DNA from: Hyphomicrobiales bacterium
GTDB lineage: Bacteria > Pseudomonadota > Alphaproteobacteria > Rhizobiales > Rhizobiaceae
Direction: 5' to 3'
Assembly: GCA_900466945.1 (NCBI GenBank)
Contig: UBNV01000001.1
Location: forward strand, 124,001 to 188,000
Length of the DNA stretch: 64,000 bases
Of this stretch, positions 41,769 to 49,766 are shown in pieces (position 1 is the stretch's first letter; every line of letters starts with the position of its first letter). The notes under the pieces were generated by a model. That model saw only the letters and a program-made list of their open reading frames with translations, was not told the DNA's origin and did no database searches. The position numbers and the translations under genes were made by a program.

Positions 41769-42227
41769 ATGCCGGCACTTTCAATTCTCTTCGTCTGCCT
41801 GGGCAATATCTGCCGCTCGCCCCTGGCGGAAGGAATCTATCGCCACCTGACCGAGGCTGCCAACGAAAAGCCTGTGATTGCCTCCGCCGGGATCGGTGGC
41901 TGGCATGTCGGCAACCCGCCCGACCGGCGATCGATCAAGGTGGGAGCCGCGAATGGGATCGACATCTCGCGCCAGCGCGCGCGGCAGGTCAGCCCGGCGG
42001 ACTTCTTCGACTTCGATCTGGTGGTCGCAATGGACAAGAGCAATCTGGCGAGACTGCAAACGCTCATGCCGCTGTCCGCCAAGGCCCGCTTGCATCTGTT
42101 CTCAGAGCTGGCCTTCGGCACCCTTCAGGATGTGCCCGATCCGTATCACGGTGATCTAGCCGACTTCGAAACCGTCTACAGCATGCTCTTTTCAGGCTGC
42201 AGCGCAGTCGTCGCGAAATTCGAGTAG
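41769..42227 (+). CDS. low-molecular-weight protein-tyrosine phosphatase
   Basis: A 152-residue LMW-PTP. The catalytic loop CLGNICRS contains Cys10 and Arg16 (CX5R), and the general acid lies in VPDPYHGD near residue 122. Such enzymes control exopolysaccharide kinases or other phosphotyrosine targets, but no partner kinase is nearby. The start MPALSILFVCLGNIC is canonical. Its last 52 bp overlap the convergent thpR gene, an unusually long overlap. Confidence 0.94.
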   Translation: MPALSILFVCLGNICRSPLAEGIYRHLTEAANEKPVIASAGIGGWHVGNPPDRRSIKVGAANGIDISRQRARQVSPADFFDFDLVVAMDKSNLARLQTLMPLSAKARLHLFSELAFGTLQDVPDPYHGDLADFETVYSMLFSGCSAVVAKFE

Positions 42228-42769
42228 CCGGCCGTCTCGCGGAGCGGAAAGACCTCTTCGGTGAGATAAGGCCCGCCGCCGACCGAGTCCCTGGAAGAGA
42301 GCAGGACGAAGCGTCCGATCCGGAACGGCATGGTATGGAAGTCACCCCGTCCACCAAGATAGTGCACGACATCCTCCACTCGCGAAGCCTTCAGCCTGGC
42401 GAGCGTCACATGCGGGGTGAACTTGCGTGGGTCCGGCGGGAGACCGATCCGCTGGCAGATCCGCTCGATCTCGCCCTGCAACGCATGGAGCTCCGGTACC
42501 GGTGAAACGCCGGCCCAGATGGAATGTGGCTTTTTGGATCCGAAGGAGCCGATGCCGTTCAGCGTCAGGGAAAATTCGGGCCGATCGATGCGATCGAGCC
42601 TATCGACGACCTCGTCTGCCGTCCTGCCGTCCACGTCGCCGATAAAGCGCAAGGTAATGTGGTAGTTATCCACATCGATCCAGCGCGCTCCGGGAAGGCC
42701 ACCGCGCAGCAATGAGAGACTCATGGCGGCGCTGCGGGGAATTTCGAGGGCAGTGAACAATCTCGGCAT
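42176..42769 (-). CDS. thpR: RNA 2',3'-cyclic phosphodiesterase
   Basis: A 2H phosphoesterase of 197 residues with both catalytic HxT motifs: NYHITLRFIG and FTPHVTLARLK. It opens 2',3'-cyclic phosphate RNA ends (also named 2'-5' RNA ligase). The start MPRLFTALEIP at 42769 is typical. The C-terminal about 17 residues (from around SNFATTALQP) are encoded in the overlap with the phosphatase gene and probably extend past the conserved fold. Confidence 0.93.
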   Translation of the reverse strand: MPRLFTALEIPRSAAMSLSLLRGGLPGARWIDVDNYHITLRFIGDVDGRTADEVVDRLDRIDRPEFSLTLNGIGSFGSKKPHSIWAGVSPVPELHALQGEIERICQRIGLPPDPRKFTPHVTLARLKASRVEDVVHYLGGRGDFHTMPFRIGRFVLLSSRDSVGGGPYLTEEVFPLRETAGYSNFATTALQPEKSML

Positions 42770-42835
42770 GGAGCGCTCCCCGAATCTTTTGCAGGTGCTC
42801 ACAGCGAATCATGCAATGACATCAGGCGCAAGCGT

Positions 42836-43483
42836 TTAATTCGACTGACCCTTGATGCCCGCCACCCAAGATTCGGCGAGAGGCAACATGCGCTCGGCCA
42901 TCACTTTGAGCCCCTCGGTGTTGGGATGCATGCCATCGTCGAGCAAAAGACTACGTTCGGTGATTACGCCGTCGAGCACGAAGGGATAGAGCGGCAGATC
43001 GTGTTTTTCGGCGAGGCGTGGATAGATCGCGTTGAACTTCTGACCGTAATCGTCGCCCATGTTGGGCGGAGCCAACATTCCGACGAAGAATATTGGAATA
43101 TTGCGTTCTTTCAATCGCATGATGATCTGTTCGAGGTTCTTTTCGGTCTGCTCCGGTGCAATTCCGCGCAAGGCGTCATTGGCTCCCAGTTCGAGGATCA
43201 CGCCATCGGTACCCTCAGGCACCGACCAGTCGACGCGGGACAATCCGCCCGATGTGGTGTCACCCGAAACGCCTGCGTTGCTGATGACGACGTCATGGCC
43301 TTTGGCCACCAGTTGGCGCTGAAGTTGCGCCGGCAGCGCATCCTCCTGAGGCAACTGATAGCCTGCCATAAGGCTGTCGCCGAAGCCGACGAGTCGCAGA
43401 GGTTCGGCCGCTGCCATCTTGGGCCCGGCCAATGCGGCGATCAGGATCACGGCGAAATGAAGGAGCGCAGCTTTAAATGTCAT
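42836..43483 (-). CDS. tesA: SGNH/GDSL arylesterase, TesA-like
   Basis: A 215-residue secreted esterase with signal peptide (residues 1-25). SGNH blocks are visible: GFGDSLMAGYQL (nucleophile Ser), the Gly in NAGVSGDTTSGG, GANDALRG, and DGMHPN with the catalytic Asp/His. The family covers acyl-CoA thioesterase I/protease I/arylesterase. It is divergent from an ABC ATPase-permease pair, exactly as tesA-ybbA-ybbP in E. coli, which points to a shared envelope or lipid role. Confidence 0.93.
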   Translation of the reverse strand: MTFKAALLHFAVILIAALAGPKMAAAEPLRLVGFGDSLMAGYQLPQEDALPAQLQRQLVAKGHDVVISNAGVSGDTTSGGLSRVDWSVPEGTDGVILELGANDALRGIAPEQTEKNLEQIIMRLKERNIPIFFVGMLAPPNMGDDYGQKFNAIYPRLAEKHDLPLYPFVLDGVITERSLLLDDGMHPNTEGLKVMAERMLPLAESWVAGIKGQSN

Positions 43484-43557
43484 GGTGCCTTCCCTAGATT
43501 GGCAGCAATGCCGCAGTGCGGCGAAGCTTTGTGTCGTCAGATATAGGATGGTCGGGT

Positions 43558-44271
43558 GTGAGAAACAGCATCATCGAACTGAAAAGCGCCGATCTCACCC
43601 TGGGCAATGCCGCAGCCTCCGTTCACGTTCTGAAGAGCATCGACCTTTCCATCGCGGAAGGCGAGGCGGTGGGGATCGTCGGGCCGTCCGGCTCGGGCAA
43701 GTCGACGCTGCTGATGGTGCTGGCAGGTCTCGAACGCCTCGACAGCGGTGAAATCCATGTCCGCAACACACGGCTTCACACGCTGAGTGAAGACCGTCTT
43801 GCCGACTTCCGGGGCAAGAACATCGGCATCGTCTTCCAGTCCTTCCATCTGATCGCCAACATGACGGCCCTCGAGAACGTCGCCGTTCCGCTTGAGCTCG
43901 CCAATGTGAAGGGCGCATTCGACATCGCGCGCAAGGAACTGGAAGCCGTCGGCCTGGGAGAACGTCTCAGCCACTACCCCGGCCAGTTGTCTGGAGGTGA
44001 GCAGCAGCGCGTCGCGATCGCCCGAGCGCTCGCCCCATCCCCGGCCGTTCTGATCGCCGATGAACCGACCGGCAATCTCGACACCGAAACTGGCCGGCAG
44101 ATCGCCGATCTCCTGTTCAGCAAGCAAAGCGAACGCGCCATGACGCTGATTCTGGTCACCCACGACCCGTCACTCGCTGCTCGCTGCACGCGCCAGATCC
44201 GAGTGGCTTCCGGCCAGATTGCGGGCGACAGCCGAAACGAGCACACCCGTCTCGCTTCGGTGTCCGCATGA
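43558..44271 (+). CDS. ybbA: ABC transporter ATP-binding protein, YbbA/LolD-like
   Basis: About 237 residues, a lone ATPase subunit. Walker A is [12 protein letters not shown], the signature [15 protein letters not shown] and Walker [13 protein letters not shown]. The start is uncertain: a GTG at 43558 ([14 protein letters not shown]) with AGGA 10 bp upstream fits the family length best; an in-frame GTG at 43516 would add 14 residues. The 3' end overlaps the permease start by 4 bp (ATGA). MacB/LolD-type systems act in mechanotransmission or lipoprotein and lipid handling. Confidence 0.92.
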   Translation: MRNSIIELKSADLTLGNAAASVHVLKSIDLSIAEGEAVGIVGPSGSGKSTLLMVLAGLERLDSGEIHVRNTRLHTLSEDRLADFRGKNIGIVFQSFHLIANMTALENVAVPLELANVKGAFDIARKELEAVGLGERLSHYPGQLSGGEQQRVAIARALAPSPAVLIADEPTGNLDTETGRQIADLLFSKQSERAMTLILVTHDPSLAARCTRQIRVASGQIAGDSRNEHTRLASVSA

Positions 44272-46814
44272 CATCGTTCGGTACACGCTTCTCCGTTGCC
44301 TTCCGCATTGCGCTGCGCGAATTGCGCGGCGGGCTGAAGGGCTTCTACATCTTCCTCGCCTGCATCGCGCTCGGCACGGGCGCGATTGCTGCGGTCAACT
44401 CCGTTTCGACGGCCATCACCGATGCCATATCCTCGGAAGGGCGCACGCTGCTGGCCGGTGATGTCCGGTTCGAACTCGACAACCGTGAGGCGACACCAGA
44501 AGAACGGGCGTTCCTTGAACGCTTCGGCGAGGTCTCGGTGACCACCAACCTCCGCTCGATGGCACGCCTGGCCGACGGTTCCGACCAGTCACTGGTGGAG
44601 ATAAAGGCGGTCGATGAGGCCTATCCTCTTTATGGCCGTCTCGTAGCAGAACCCGATCAGCCGCTCGGCGAACTTCTGGCTTCCAACGACGGAGCCCATG
44701 GGGCAGTCGTCGCCCCGCTCCTTCTCGACCGCATGAACATCAAGGTCGGTGACGAATTGCTGGTCGGCAATGCCCGCTTTCGGATCAACGGTACCATTGT
44801 CACGGAGCCCGACTCGATCTCCGATGGCTTCGGCTTCGCACCGCGTTTCCTGACAAGCCGAGAGGGGCTGCTTTCAAGCGGCCTCGTAGCGACCGGCAGC
44901 CTCATCGAACACGCTTACAAGATCCGCTACGCCACGCCGGCGCCCACAGCTGAGGCGATCCGCGCGCAGGCCCAGGCGGAGTTTCCGACGGCCGGCTGGT
45001 CCATTCGCGGCAGCGACCGTGCAGCCCCTGCCCTCACCGAGAACGTCGAACGCTTTTCACAATTCCTGACGCTCGTCGGCCTCACGGCACTGGTGGTCGG
45101 CGGCGTGGGCGTCGCCAATGCGGTCCGCGCCTTTCTCGATTCCAAGCGGACGGTGATCGCGACGCTTAAATGTGTCGGCGCACCAGCCTCCGTCGTGGTG
45201 ATGGTCTACCTGATCCAGATCACGCTGGTCGCATCGATCGGCATCCTGGCCGGTCTCGCACTCGGCGTGATCGCTCCGCCGATCGTGGCAAACTATCTTT
45301 CGGGTATCTTGCCGATCTCGGCCGAGGCGACGCTTTATCCCCGGGCCCTGCTTCTCGCCGCCGTATTCGGCATGCTGGTCACCTTCGCCTTTGCCATCCT
45401 GCCGCTCGGATATGCGAGGAAAGTTCCGGCCACAGCACTCTTCCGCGAACAGGGCTTCGAAGCGGCCGGGTTGCCGTCCTGGCCCTATCTGCTCGCTATG
45501 GCCCTCGCCCTCGGCGCGCTGGCAGCGCTGGCCATCTTCACATCGGAACAGCAGCGGATCGCGACGATCTTCCTGGCAGCCATGGCGGCCGGCTTCGTGC
45601 TGCTCCGGGTGGTCGCCATGGGGATCGCCTGGCTTGCCAAGCGCAGTCCGCGCATTCACTCGGCAGCGCTCAGGCTTGCCGTGGGCAATATTCATCGTCC
45701 TGGTGCTCTGACGCCCGCGGTCACCTTGTCGCTGGGGCTTGGCCTCAGCCTGCTCGTGGCACTGGCGCTGATCGACGGAAACCTGCGTCGTGAACTGACC
45801 GGAAACCTGCCGGAACGGGCTCCGAACTTCTTCTTCGTCGACATTCAAAGCGCCGAGATCGACGGCTTCCGCACCCTCGTTGACGGCATGGCGCCGGCGG
45901 GCAAGCTGATCGAAGTGCCGATGTTGCGTGGACGTATCGTCGAACTCAACGGCACGGATGTCGCCAAGGTCGAAGTGCCACCGGCGGGACGCTGGGTGCT
46001 GCGCGGCGACCGGGGGCTGACTTATGCGCGCAACGTCCCAGAAAACAGCACCGTTACCGAGGGCGAGTGGTGGGCGGATGGCTACACCGGCGAACCGCTC
46101 GTTTCCTTCGCCGAGCAGGAAGGCCGCGAACTGGGCCTGAAGATCGGCGATACCGTCACGATTAACGTGCTCGGCCGCAACATCACGGCGAAGATCGCCA
46201 ATTTCCGCACCGTCGAATGGGAAAGCCTGTCGATGAACTTCGTCATGGTCTTCTCGCCCAACACCTTTGCCGGCGCTCCCCATGCCTGGCTCGCAACCCT
46301 GATTGATCAGGATGCGACGGCAGCCCAGGAGGCATCGATCCTGCGCTCGGTCACCCAGCAATTCCCGACCATTACCACCGTCCGCGTAAAGGATGCGCTC
46401 GACATCGTCGATCGTCTCGTCGGGCAGCTGGCAACCGCCATCCGTGCGGCAGCGGCCATCGCGCTGATCGCCTCCGTGCTTGTCCTCTCGGGCGCGCTGG
46501 CGGCTGGCAACCGGGCCCGCACGCATGATGCCGTCATTTTGAAGACGCTCGGGGCCACGCGAGCGATGCTGATCCGCGCCTTCACCTATGAATACATGCT
46601 GCTCGGTGCGGCAACGGCAGTCTTTGCCCTGATCGCCGGCGGTGGCATTGCCTGGTTCGTGCTGACCCAGATCATGAACCTGCCGTCGAACTTCCTGCCG
46701 GACGTCGCCCTGATGACGCTCGTCATCGCATTGGTCGTGACGATCGGCATTGGTCTCGCCGGGACTTGGCGCATTCTGGGCCAGAAAGCAGCGCCCGTCC
46801 TGCGGGAGCTCTGA
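44268..46814 (+). CDS. ybbP: ABC transporter permease with two FtsX domains, YbbP-like
   Basis: An 848-residue permease with about ten helices: one near residues 22-45, clusters at about 265-385, 405-490 and 725-835. Two FtsX/MacB-core repeats surround a large periplasmic domain (about 490-720), the YbbP architecture. VGGVGVANAVRAFLDSKRT-VIATLKCVGA and HDAVILKTLGATRAML are the two coupling-helix regions. Partner of the ATPase just upstream and probably of the divergent esterase. Confidence 0.93.
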   Translation: MTSFGTRFSVAFRIALRELRGGLKGFYIFLACIALGTGAIAAVNSVSTAITDAISSEGRTLLAGDVRFELDNREATPEERAFLERFGEVSVTTNLRSMARLADGSDQSLVEIKAVDEAYPLYGRLVAEPDQPLGELLASNDGAHGAVVAPLLLDRMNIKVGDELLVGNARFRINGTIVTEPDSISDGFGFAPRFLTSREGLLSSGLVATGSLIEHAYKIRYATPAPTAEAIRAQAQAEFPTAGWSIRGSDRAAPALTENVERFSQFLTLVGLTALVVGGVGVANAVRAFLDSKRTVIATLKCVGAPASVVVMVYLIQITLVASIGILAGLALGVIAPPIVANYLSGILPISAEATLYPRALLLAAVFGMLVTFAFAILPLGYARKVPATALFREQGFEAAGLPSWPYLLAMALALGALAALAIFTSEQQRIATIFLAAMAAGFVLLRVVAMGIAWLAKRSPRIHSAALRLAVGNIHRPGALTPAVTLSLGLGLSLLVALALIDGNLRRELTGNLPERAPNFFFVDIQSAEIDGFRTLVDGMAPAGKLIEVPMLRGRIVELNGTDVAKVEVPPAGRWVLRGDRGLTYARNVPENSTVTEGEWWADGYTGEPLVSFAEQEGRELGLKIGDTVTINVLGRNITAKIANFRTVEWESLSMNFVMVFSPNTFAGAPHAWLATLIDQDATAAQEASILRSVTQQFPTITTVRVKDALDIVDRLVGQLATAIRAAAAIALIASVLVLSGALAAGNRARTHDAVILKTLGATRAMLIRAFTYEYMLLGAATAVFALIAGGGIAWFVLTQIMNLPSNFLPDVALMTLVIALVVTIGIGLAGTWRILGQKAAPVLREL

Positions 46815-46891
46815 CGGACAGGGGCGGGCTCCAGTGCCGTCCGCCCAGCATTACGGCAATTTAAGCTTGCGGCCCTTGTCGATGACACGGG

Positions 46892-46943
46892 AACCCCTCA
46901 TATTGAAGCCACGCATGCTGGGCTTCGCAGCGGTGCGGGGGTC
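46892..46943 (+). ncRNA. candidate ybhL-type structured leader RNA
   Basis: In the 177-bp gap upstream of the BI-1/YbhL gene an outer helix ACCCC (46893-46897) pairs with GGGGT (46938-46942) and encloses the hairpin GAAGCC (46905-46910)/GGCTTC (46921-46926). Rhizobiales carry a known conserved ybhL RNA motif in front of this very gene family; position and a structured GC-rich fold agree with it. I cannot verify the conserved loop bases without a covariance search. Confidence 0.5.
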
Positions 46944-46991
46944 TTTTTCGAGGCTCTACCGTCCAACATCGAAGCTTTGAGAGAGGAAAAC

Positions 46992-47729
46992 ATGTCCGAA
47001 CTTCGCAACTATCAGAGCCGCACGGGTCATACCCAGTCGGCCACGATGATCGACGAAGGTCTGCGCGCCTATATGCTGAAGGTCTACAACCTGATGGCAC
47101 TGGGCCTCGCCATCACCGGTATCGCAGCCTTCGCCACCTTTCAGATGGCCGTCTCGAATGGCGAGCTGACAGCCTTCGGCCAGGCAATCTTCCTGAGCCC
47201 GCTGAAGTGGGTCGTCATCCTGGCGCCGGTCGCCATGGTGTTCTTCCTGAGCTTTCGCATTAACAAGATGAGCGTCGCAGCCGCGCAAACGACCTTCTGG
47301 GTCTATGCCGCGATGATGGGTCTGTCGCTCTCGTCGATCTTTTTGATCTACACGGGCGCAAGCATCGTGCAGACCTTCTTCGTGACCGCCGCCTCGTTCG
47401 GTGCCCTGTCGCTTTACGGCTACACCACCAAGCGTGATCTGTCGGCCATGGGCTCGTTCCTGATGATGGGTCTTTTCGGCTTGATCATCGCTTCGCTGGT
47501 CAACCTGTTCATGGCGTCTTCGGCGCTCGACTTCGCGATCTCGGTGATCGGTGTCCTGATCTTTGCAGGTCTGACCGCCTATGACACACAGTCGATCAAG
47601 GAGTCCTACCACGAGAGCCATTCGAGCGAGATGGCCGGCCGCAACGCCATCATGGGCGCGCTGCGTCTCTATCTCGACTTCATCAACCTCTTCCTGTTCC
47701 TGCTGCGTTTCCTTGGAAACCGCGAGTAG
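46992..47729 (+). CDS. Bax inhibitor-1/YccA (YbhL) family membrane protein
   Basis: A 245-residue protein with seven hydrophobic helices. Signatures are YMLKVYNLMALGLAITGIAAF at the N-terminus, LYGYTTKRDLSAMGSFLMMGLFG and the C-terminal FAGLTAYDTQSIK with conserved Asp residues of the BI-1 pH/calcium channel. The ATG at 46992 follows GAGAGG. Bacterial homologues interact with FtsH and influence envelope stress. Single gene with a structured leader and a strong terminator. Confidence 0.93.
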   Translation: MSELRNYQSRTGHTQSATMIDEGLRAYMLKVYNLMALGLAITGIAAFATFQMAVSNGELTAFGQAIFLSPLKWVVILAPVAMVFFLSFRINKMSVAAAQTTFWVYAAMMGLSLSSIFLIYTGASIVQTFFVTAASFGALSLYGYTTKRDLSAMGSFLMMGLFGLIIASLVNLFMASSALDFAISVIGVLIFAGLTAYDTQSIKESYHESHSSEMAGRNAIMGALRLYLDFINLFLFLLRFLGNRE

Positions 47730-47751
47730 TCGACAGAACAAGGCTTCTGGG

Positions 47752-47776
47752 AAACCCCGCTTCGGCGGGGTTTTTT
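47752..47776 (+). terminator. terminator of the BI-1 gene
   Basis: Stem AAACCCCGC (47752-47760), tetraloop TTCG, GCGGGGTTT (47765-47773) and continuing T run to 47776, 22 bp past the stop. Confidence 0.92.
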
Positions 47777-47810
47777 GACCGCTCCGCGGCCCAGGTCTGC
47801 GGCAGACACA

Positions 47811-47842
47811 AAAAAACCTCCGGCTCTTGCCGGAGGTTTTTT
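47811..47842 (-). terminator. carD terminator (bidirectional)
   Basis: 14-bp perfect stem AAAAAACCTCCGGC/GCCGGAGGTTTTTT with loop TCTT. T runs lie on both sides, so it can end carD from the right and readthrough from the BI-1 gene on the left. It starts 28 bp past the carD stop. Confidence 0.9.
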
Positions 47843-47869
47843 CATGACCACGCAACGGTAGAAAGCGGC

Positions 47870-48442
47870 TTACGCGGCTTCTTCCTGGGTATCGTCTTCT
47901 TCGATCGTCTTGCCGCGCTTGGGACCCTTGGCGAGGTTGACCTCGACAAGGCGAACGGCTTCCGTTTCGGACATCTTGTTCACGGCAGCGATTTCACGAG
48001 CCATGCGATCAAGCGCGGCTTCGTAGAGCTGACGCTCCGAATAGGACTGCTCGGGCTGGTTCTCGGCGCGATAGAGGTCGCGAACGACTTCTGCGATGGA
48101 GATCAGGTCACCGGAATTGATCTTGGCATCATATTCCTGGGCGCGGCGCGACCACATGGTACGTTTCACGCGAGCCTTGCCCTGCACGACCTTGAGCGCG
48201 CGATCGACGAAATCGGTCTCGGACAGCTTGCGCATCCCGATGCTCACGGCCTTGGCGACCGGAACCTTCAGGCGCATCTTGTCCTTCTCGAAATCGATCA
48301 CGAAAAGCTCGAGTTTCATGCCGGCGACTTCTTGCTCATCGATGGCGGTGATGGTACCCACGCCATGAGCGGGGTATACGATCGACTCACCGGTCTTGAA
48401 GCCGTGGCGCGCCGAGGAATTCTTCTTCTGCTGGGTCGTCAT
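47870..48442 (-). CDS. carD: CarD family transcriptional regulator
   Basis: A 190-residue CdnL/CarD protein: the RNA polymerase-interacting Tudor-like domain (GFKTGESIVYPAHGVGTI, LELFVIDFEKDKMRLKVPV; about 12-75) and a helical DNA-binding domain (MWSRRAQEYDAKINSGD, YSERQLYEAALDRMAREIAAV). It binds RNAP beta and stabilises open complexes at many promoters, notably rRNA. The ATG at 48442 has AGGGAG about 10 bp upstream; 57 in-frame upstream codons are leader. Acidic C-terminal tail. Confidence 0.94.
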   Translation of the reverse strand: MTTQQKKNSSARHGFKTGESIVYPAHGVGTITAIDEQEVAGMKLELFVIDFEKDKMRLKVPVAKAVSIGMRKLSETDFVDRALKVVQGKARVKRTMWSRRAQEYDAKINSGDLISIAEVVRDLYRAENQPEQSYSERQLYEAALDRMAREIAAVNKMSETEAVRLVEVNLAKGPKRGKTIEEDDTQEEAA

Positions 48443-48824
48443 TCTATTCAAATACTCCCTGTTTTGCTCCCGGCGAGATGCCGGCGCCGGGTCGGTCAGG
48501 CCCGGATGAGACGACAAGACTGCGAAACTTGTCATCCTGGTCCGTTCCGCCACGCAGTTAAACTTCACCTGGTCGCGACAGAGACACGACACGAGCGGTG
48601 TCGCCGATGTCACAGAAATCGCGCGTTGGTGAAGTTGCTTTCGTGATGGTTCAGGGCATAGCTATGCCGCAAAGTGGAACAGTTCCAAGAGGCTATCACA
48701 AAAAGACGAGGAAATCAATATTTTAGTGCAGTGCGCCACAATCGTGACGCACCCAATGGCAAATCCGGCGCCAAGTGATGGATTTTTGGGCGGGAATCGA
48801 CCGCCCTTAAGCGAAGATCGGCAA
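48443..48824. other. 382-bp intergenic region carD-fdxA with three palindromes
   Basis: No gene seen. It should hold the carD promoter and the end of the fdxA transcript. Three palindromes stand out: GGCATAGCTATGCC (48655-48668, perfect 14 bp), TGGAACAGTTCCA (48675-48687, perfect about a central A) and GTGCGcCACaatcGTGaCGCAC (48731-48752, one mismatch per arm). A GGGCGG/CCGCCC hairpin at 48788-48806, 19 bp past the fdxA stop, may help end fdxA but has no T tail. On the carD strand TTGATT-N17-TAGCCT (within about 48690-48720) is a possible but weak promoter. Confidence 0.6.
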
Positions 48825-49163
48825 TCAGTCGCCGGAACCCGGCTTCTCGGAAAAGAACTGATCGAATTTGCCGTCGACGCCGTCCATCTCCTTGGCCTCC
48901 GGCATCGGATCCTTCTTCACCGTGATGTTTGGCCAGATCTTTGCATAATCAGCATTGATTTTCAGCCACTTGTCGAGGCCCGGCTCGGTATCTGGCTTGA
49001 TTGCTTCCGCAGGACATTCCGGCTCGCACACGCCGCAGTCGATGCATTCATCCGGATGGATGACGAGGAAGTTTTCGCCCTCATAGAAGCAATCGACGGG
49101 GCAGACCTCGACACAGTCGGTATATTTGCAGCGAATGCAGTTGTCAGTGACGATATAGGTCAT
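48825..49163 (-). CDS. fdxA: 7Fe (3Fe-4S/4Fe-4S) ferredoxin
   Basis: A 112-residue seven-iron ferredoxin of the FdxA type. Nine cysteines (9, 12, 17, 21, 25, 40, 43, 46, 50) form C-x2-C-x4-C-x3-C and C-x2-C-x2-C-x3-C patterns in [16 protein letters not shown] and [12 protein letters not shown]. The extra Cys and the C-terminal extension (about 60-112) are usual. Electron partner unknown. Start MTYIVTDNC at 49163 is canonical. It lies 192 bp after the S4 gene, in the conserved helicase-S4-fdxA-carD order. Confidence 0.95.
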   Translation of the reverse strand: MTYIVTDNCIRCKYTDCVEVCPVDCFYEGENFLVIHPDECIDCGVCEPECPAEAIKPDTEPGLDKWLKINADYAKIWPNITVKKDPMPEAKEMDGVDGKFDQFFSEKPGSGD

Positions 49164-49355
49164 GCGGCACTCCAGGATGGCGTTCTCGAACGGCAGGTAA
49201 CGAACGAGCACTGGTTATTCCGTCAGGGCTGACGCCCCTCTCGGAAGGCTCGCGCCCCGCCGGAAAAATTCTGTCGGACGGCATGTGAGCTAAAGCGGAA
49301 TCCCTGCCAAGGCAAGGATAAACGCCCTCAATTCCGGCACCTTTGTAGAAATTTT

Positions 49356-49766
49356 CTAATCCGCCGACCAATCCGGCTCGCCACGCAGATCATCGAGCGC
49401 GCGGCGCTCCTTCTTCGTCGGCCTGCCTGCTCCGGGAGCCCGAACACCGGGCTCGGATGGGCTGAAGGGCTTCTTCTCGGCCGGCGGCGTGAGATCCTTG
49501 TAGAGAAGCTTTGCTTCCTCGTAAGGGCCGCGCCTCTCGCCAGGCAGCTTGACGACGAGAACGAGATCGCGCTCGGGCATGGATATCTCCAGCTTGTCAC
49601 CAGGCTTGACCTGATGGCTCACCTGGCGAACCTTCTGCCCGTTGACACTGACATGACCGGCCGCCACGCGCTCTTGCGCGAGGCTGCGTGATTTTGCCAC
49701 ACGGGCGAAGAACAACCACTTGTCGATGCGCTGGCGCGAACCGCTTGGTGACTGCCTCTCGTCCAT
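49356..49766 (-). CDS. S4 domain RNA-binding protein (Hsp15-like)
   Basis: A 136-residue protein with an S4 domain: RIDKWLFFARVAKSRSLAQERV, GHVSVNGQKVRQVSHQVKPGDKLEI (about 13-60), then a basic, Pro-rich tail. It resembles Hsp15, which binds stalled 50S subunits with nascent tRNA. The start codon overlaps the helicase stop by one base (TAATG), so translation is coupled. Confidence 0.92.
   Translation of the reverse strand: MDERQSPSGSRQRIDKWLFFARVAKSRSLAQERVAAGHVSVNGQKVRQVSHQVKPGDKLEISMPERDLVLVVKLPGERRGPYEEAKLLYKDLTPPAEKKPFSPSEPGVRAPGAGRPTKKERRALDDLRGEPDWSAD

Noticed and set aside
45057-46526. 489-codon minus-strand frame opposite the YbbP-like permease
   Set aside because: Antisense of a well-defined membrane protein; Arg/Asp/Gln-rich translation typical of shadow frames.
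48443-48613. 57-residue N-terminal extension of CarD
   Set aside because: The ATG at 48442 has a strong ribosome site and gives the family N-terminus; the extension is Cys/Arg-rich without homology.
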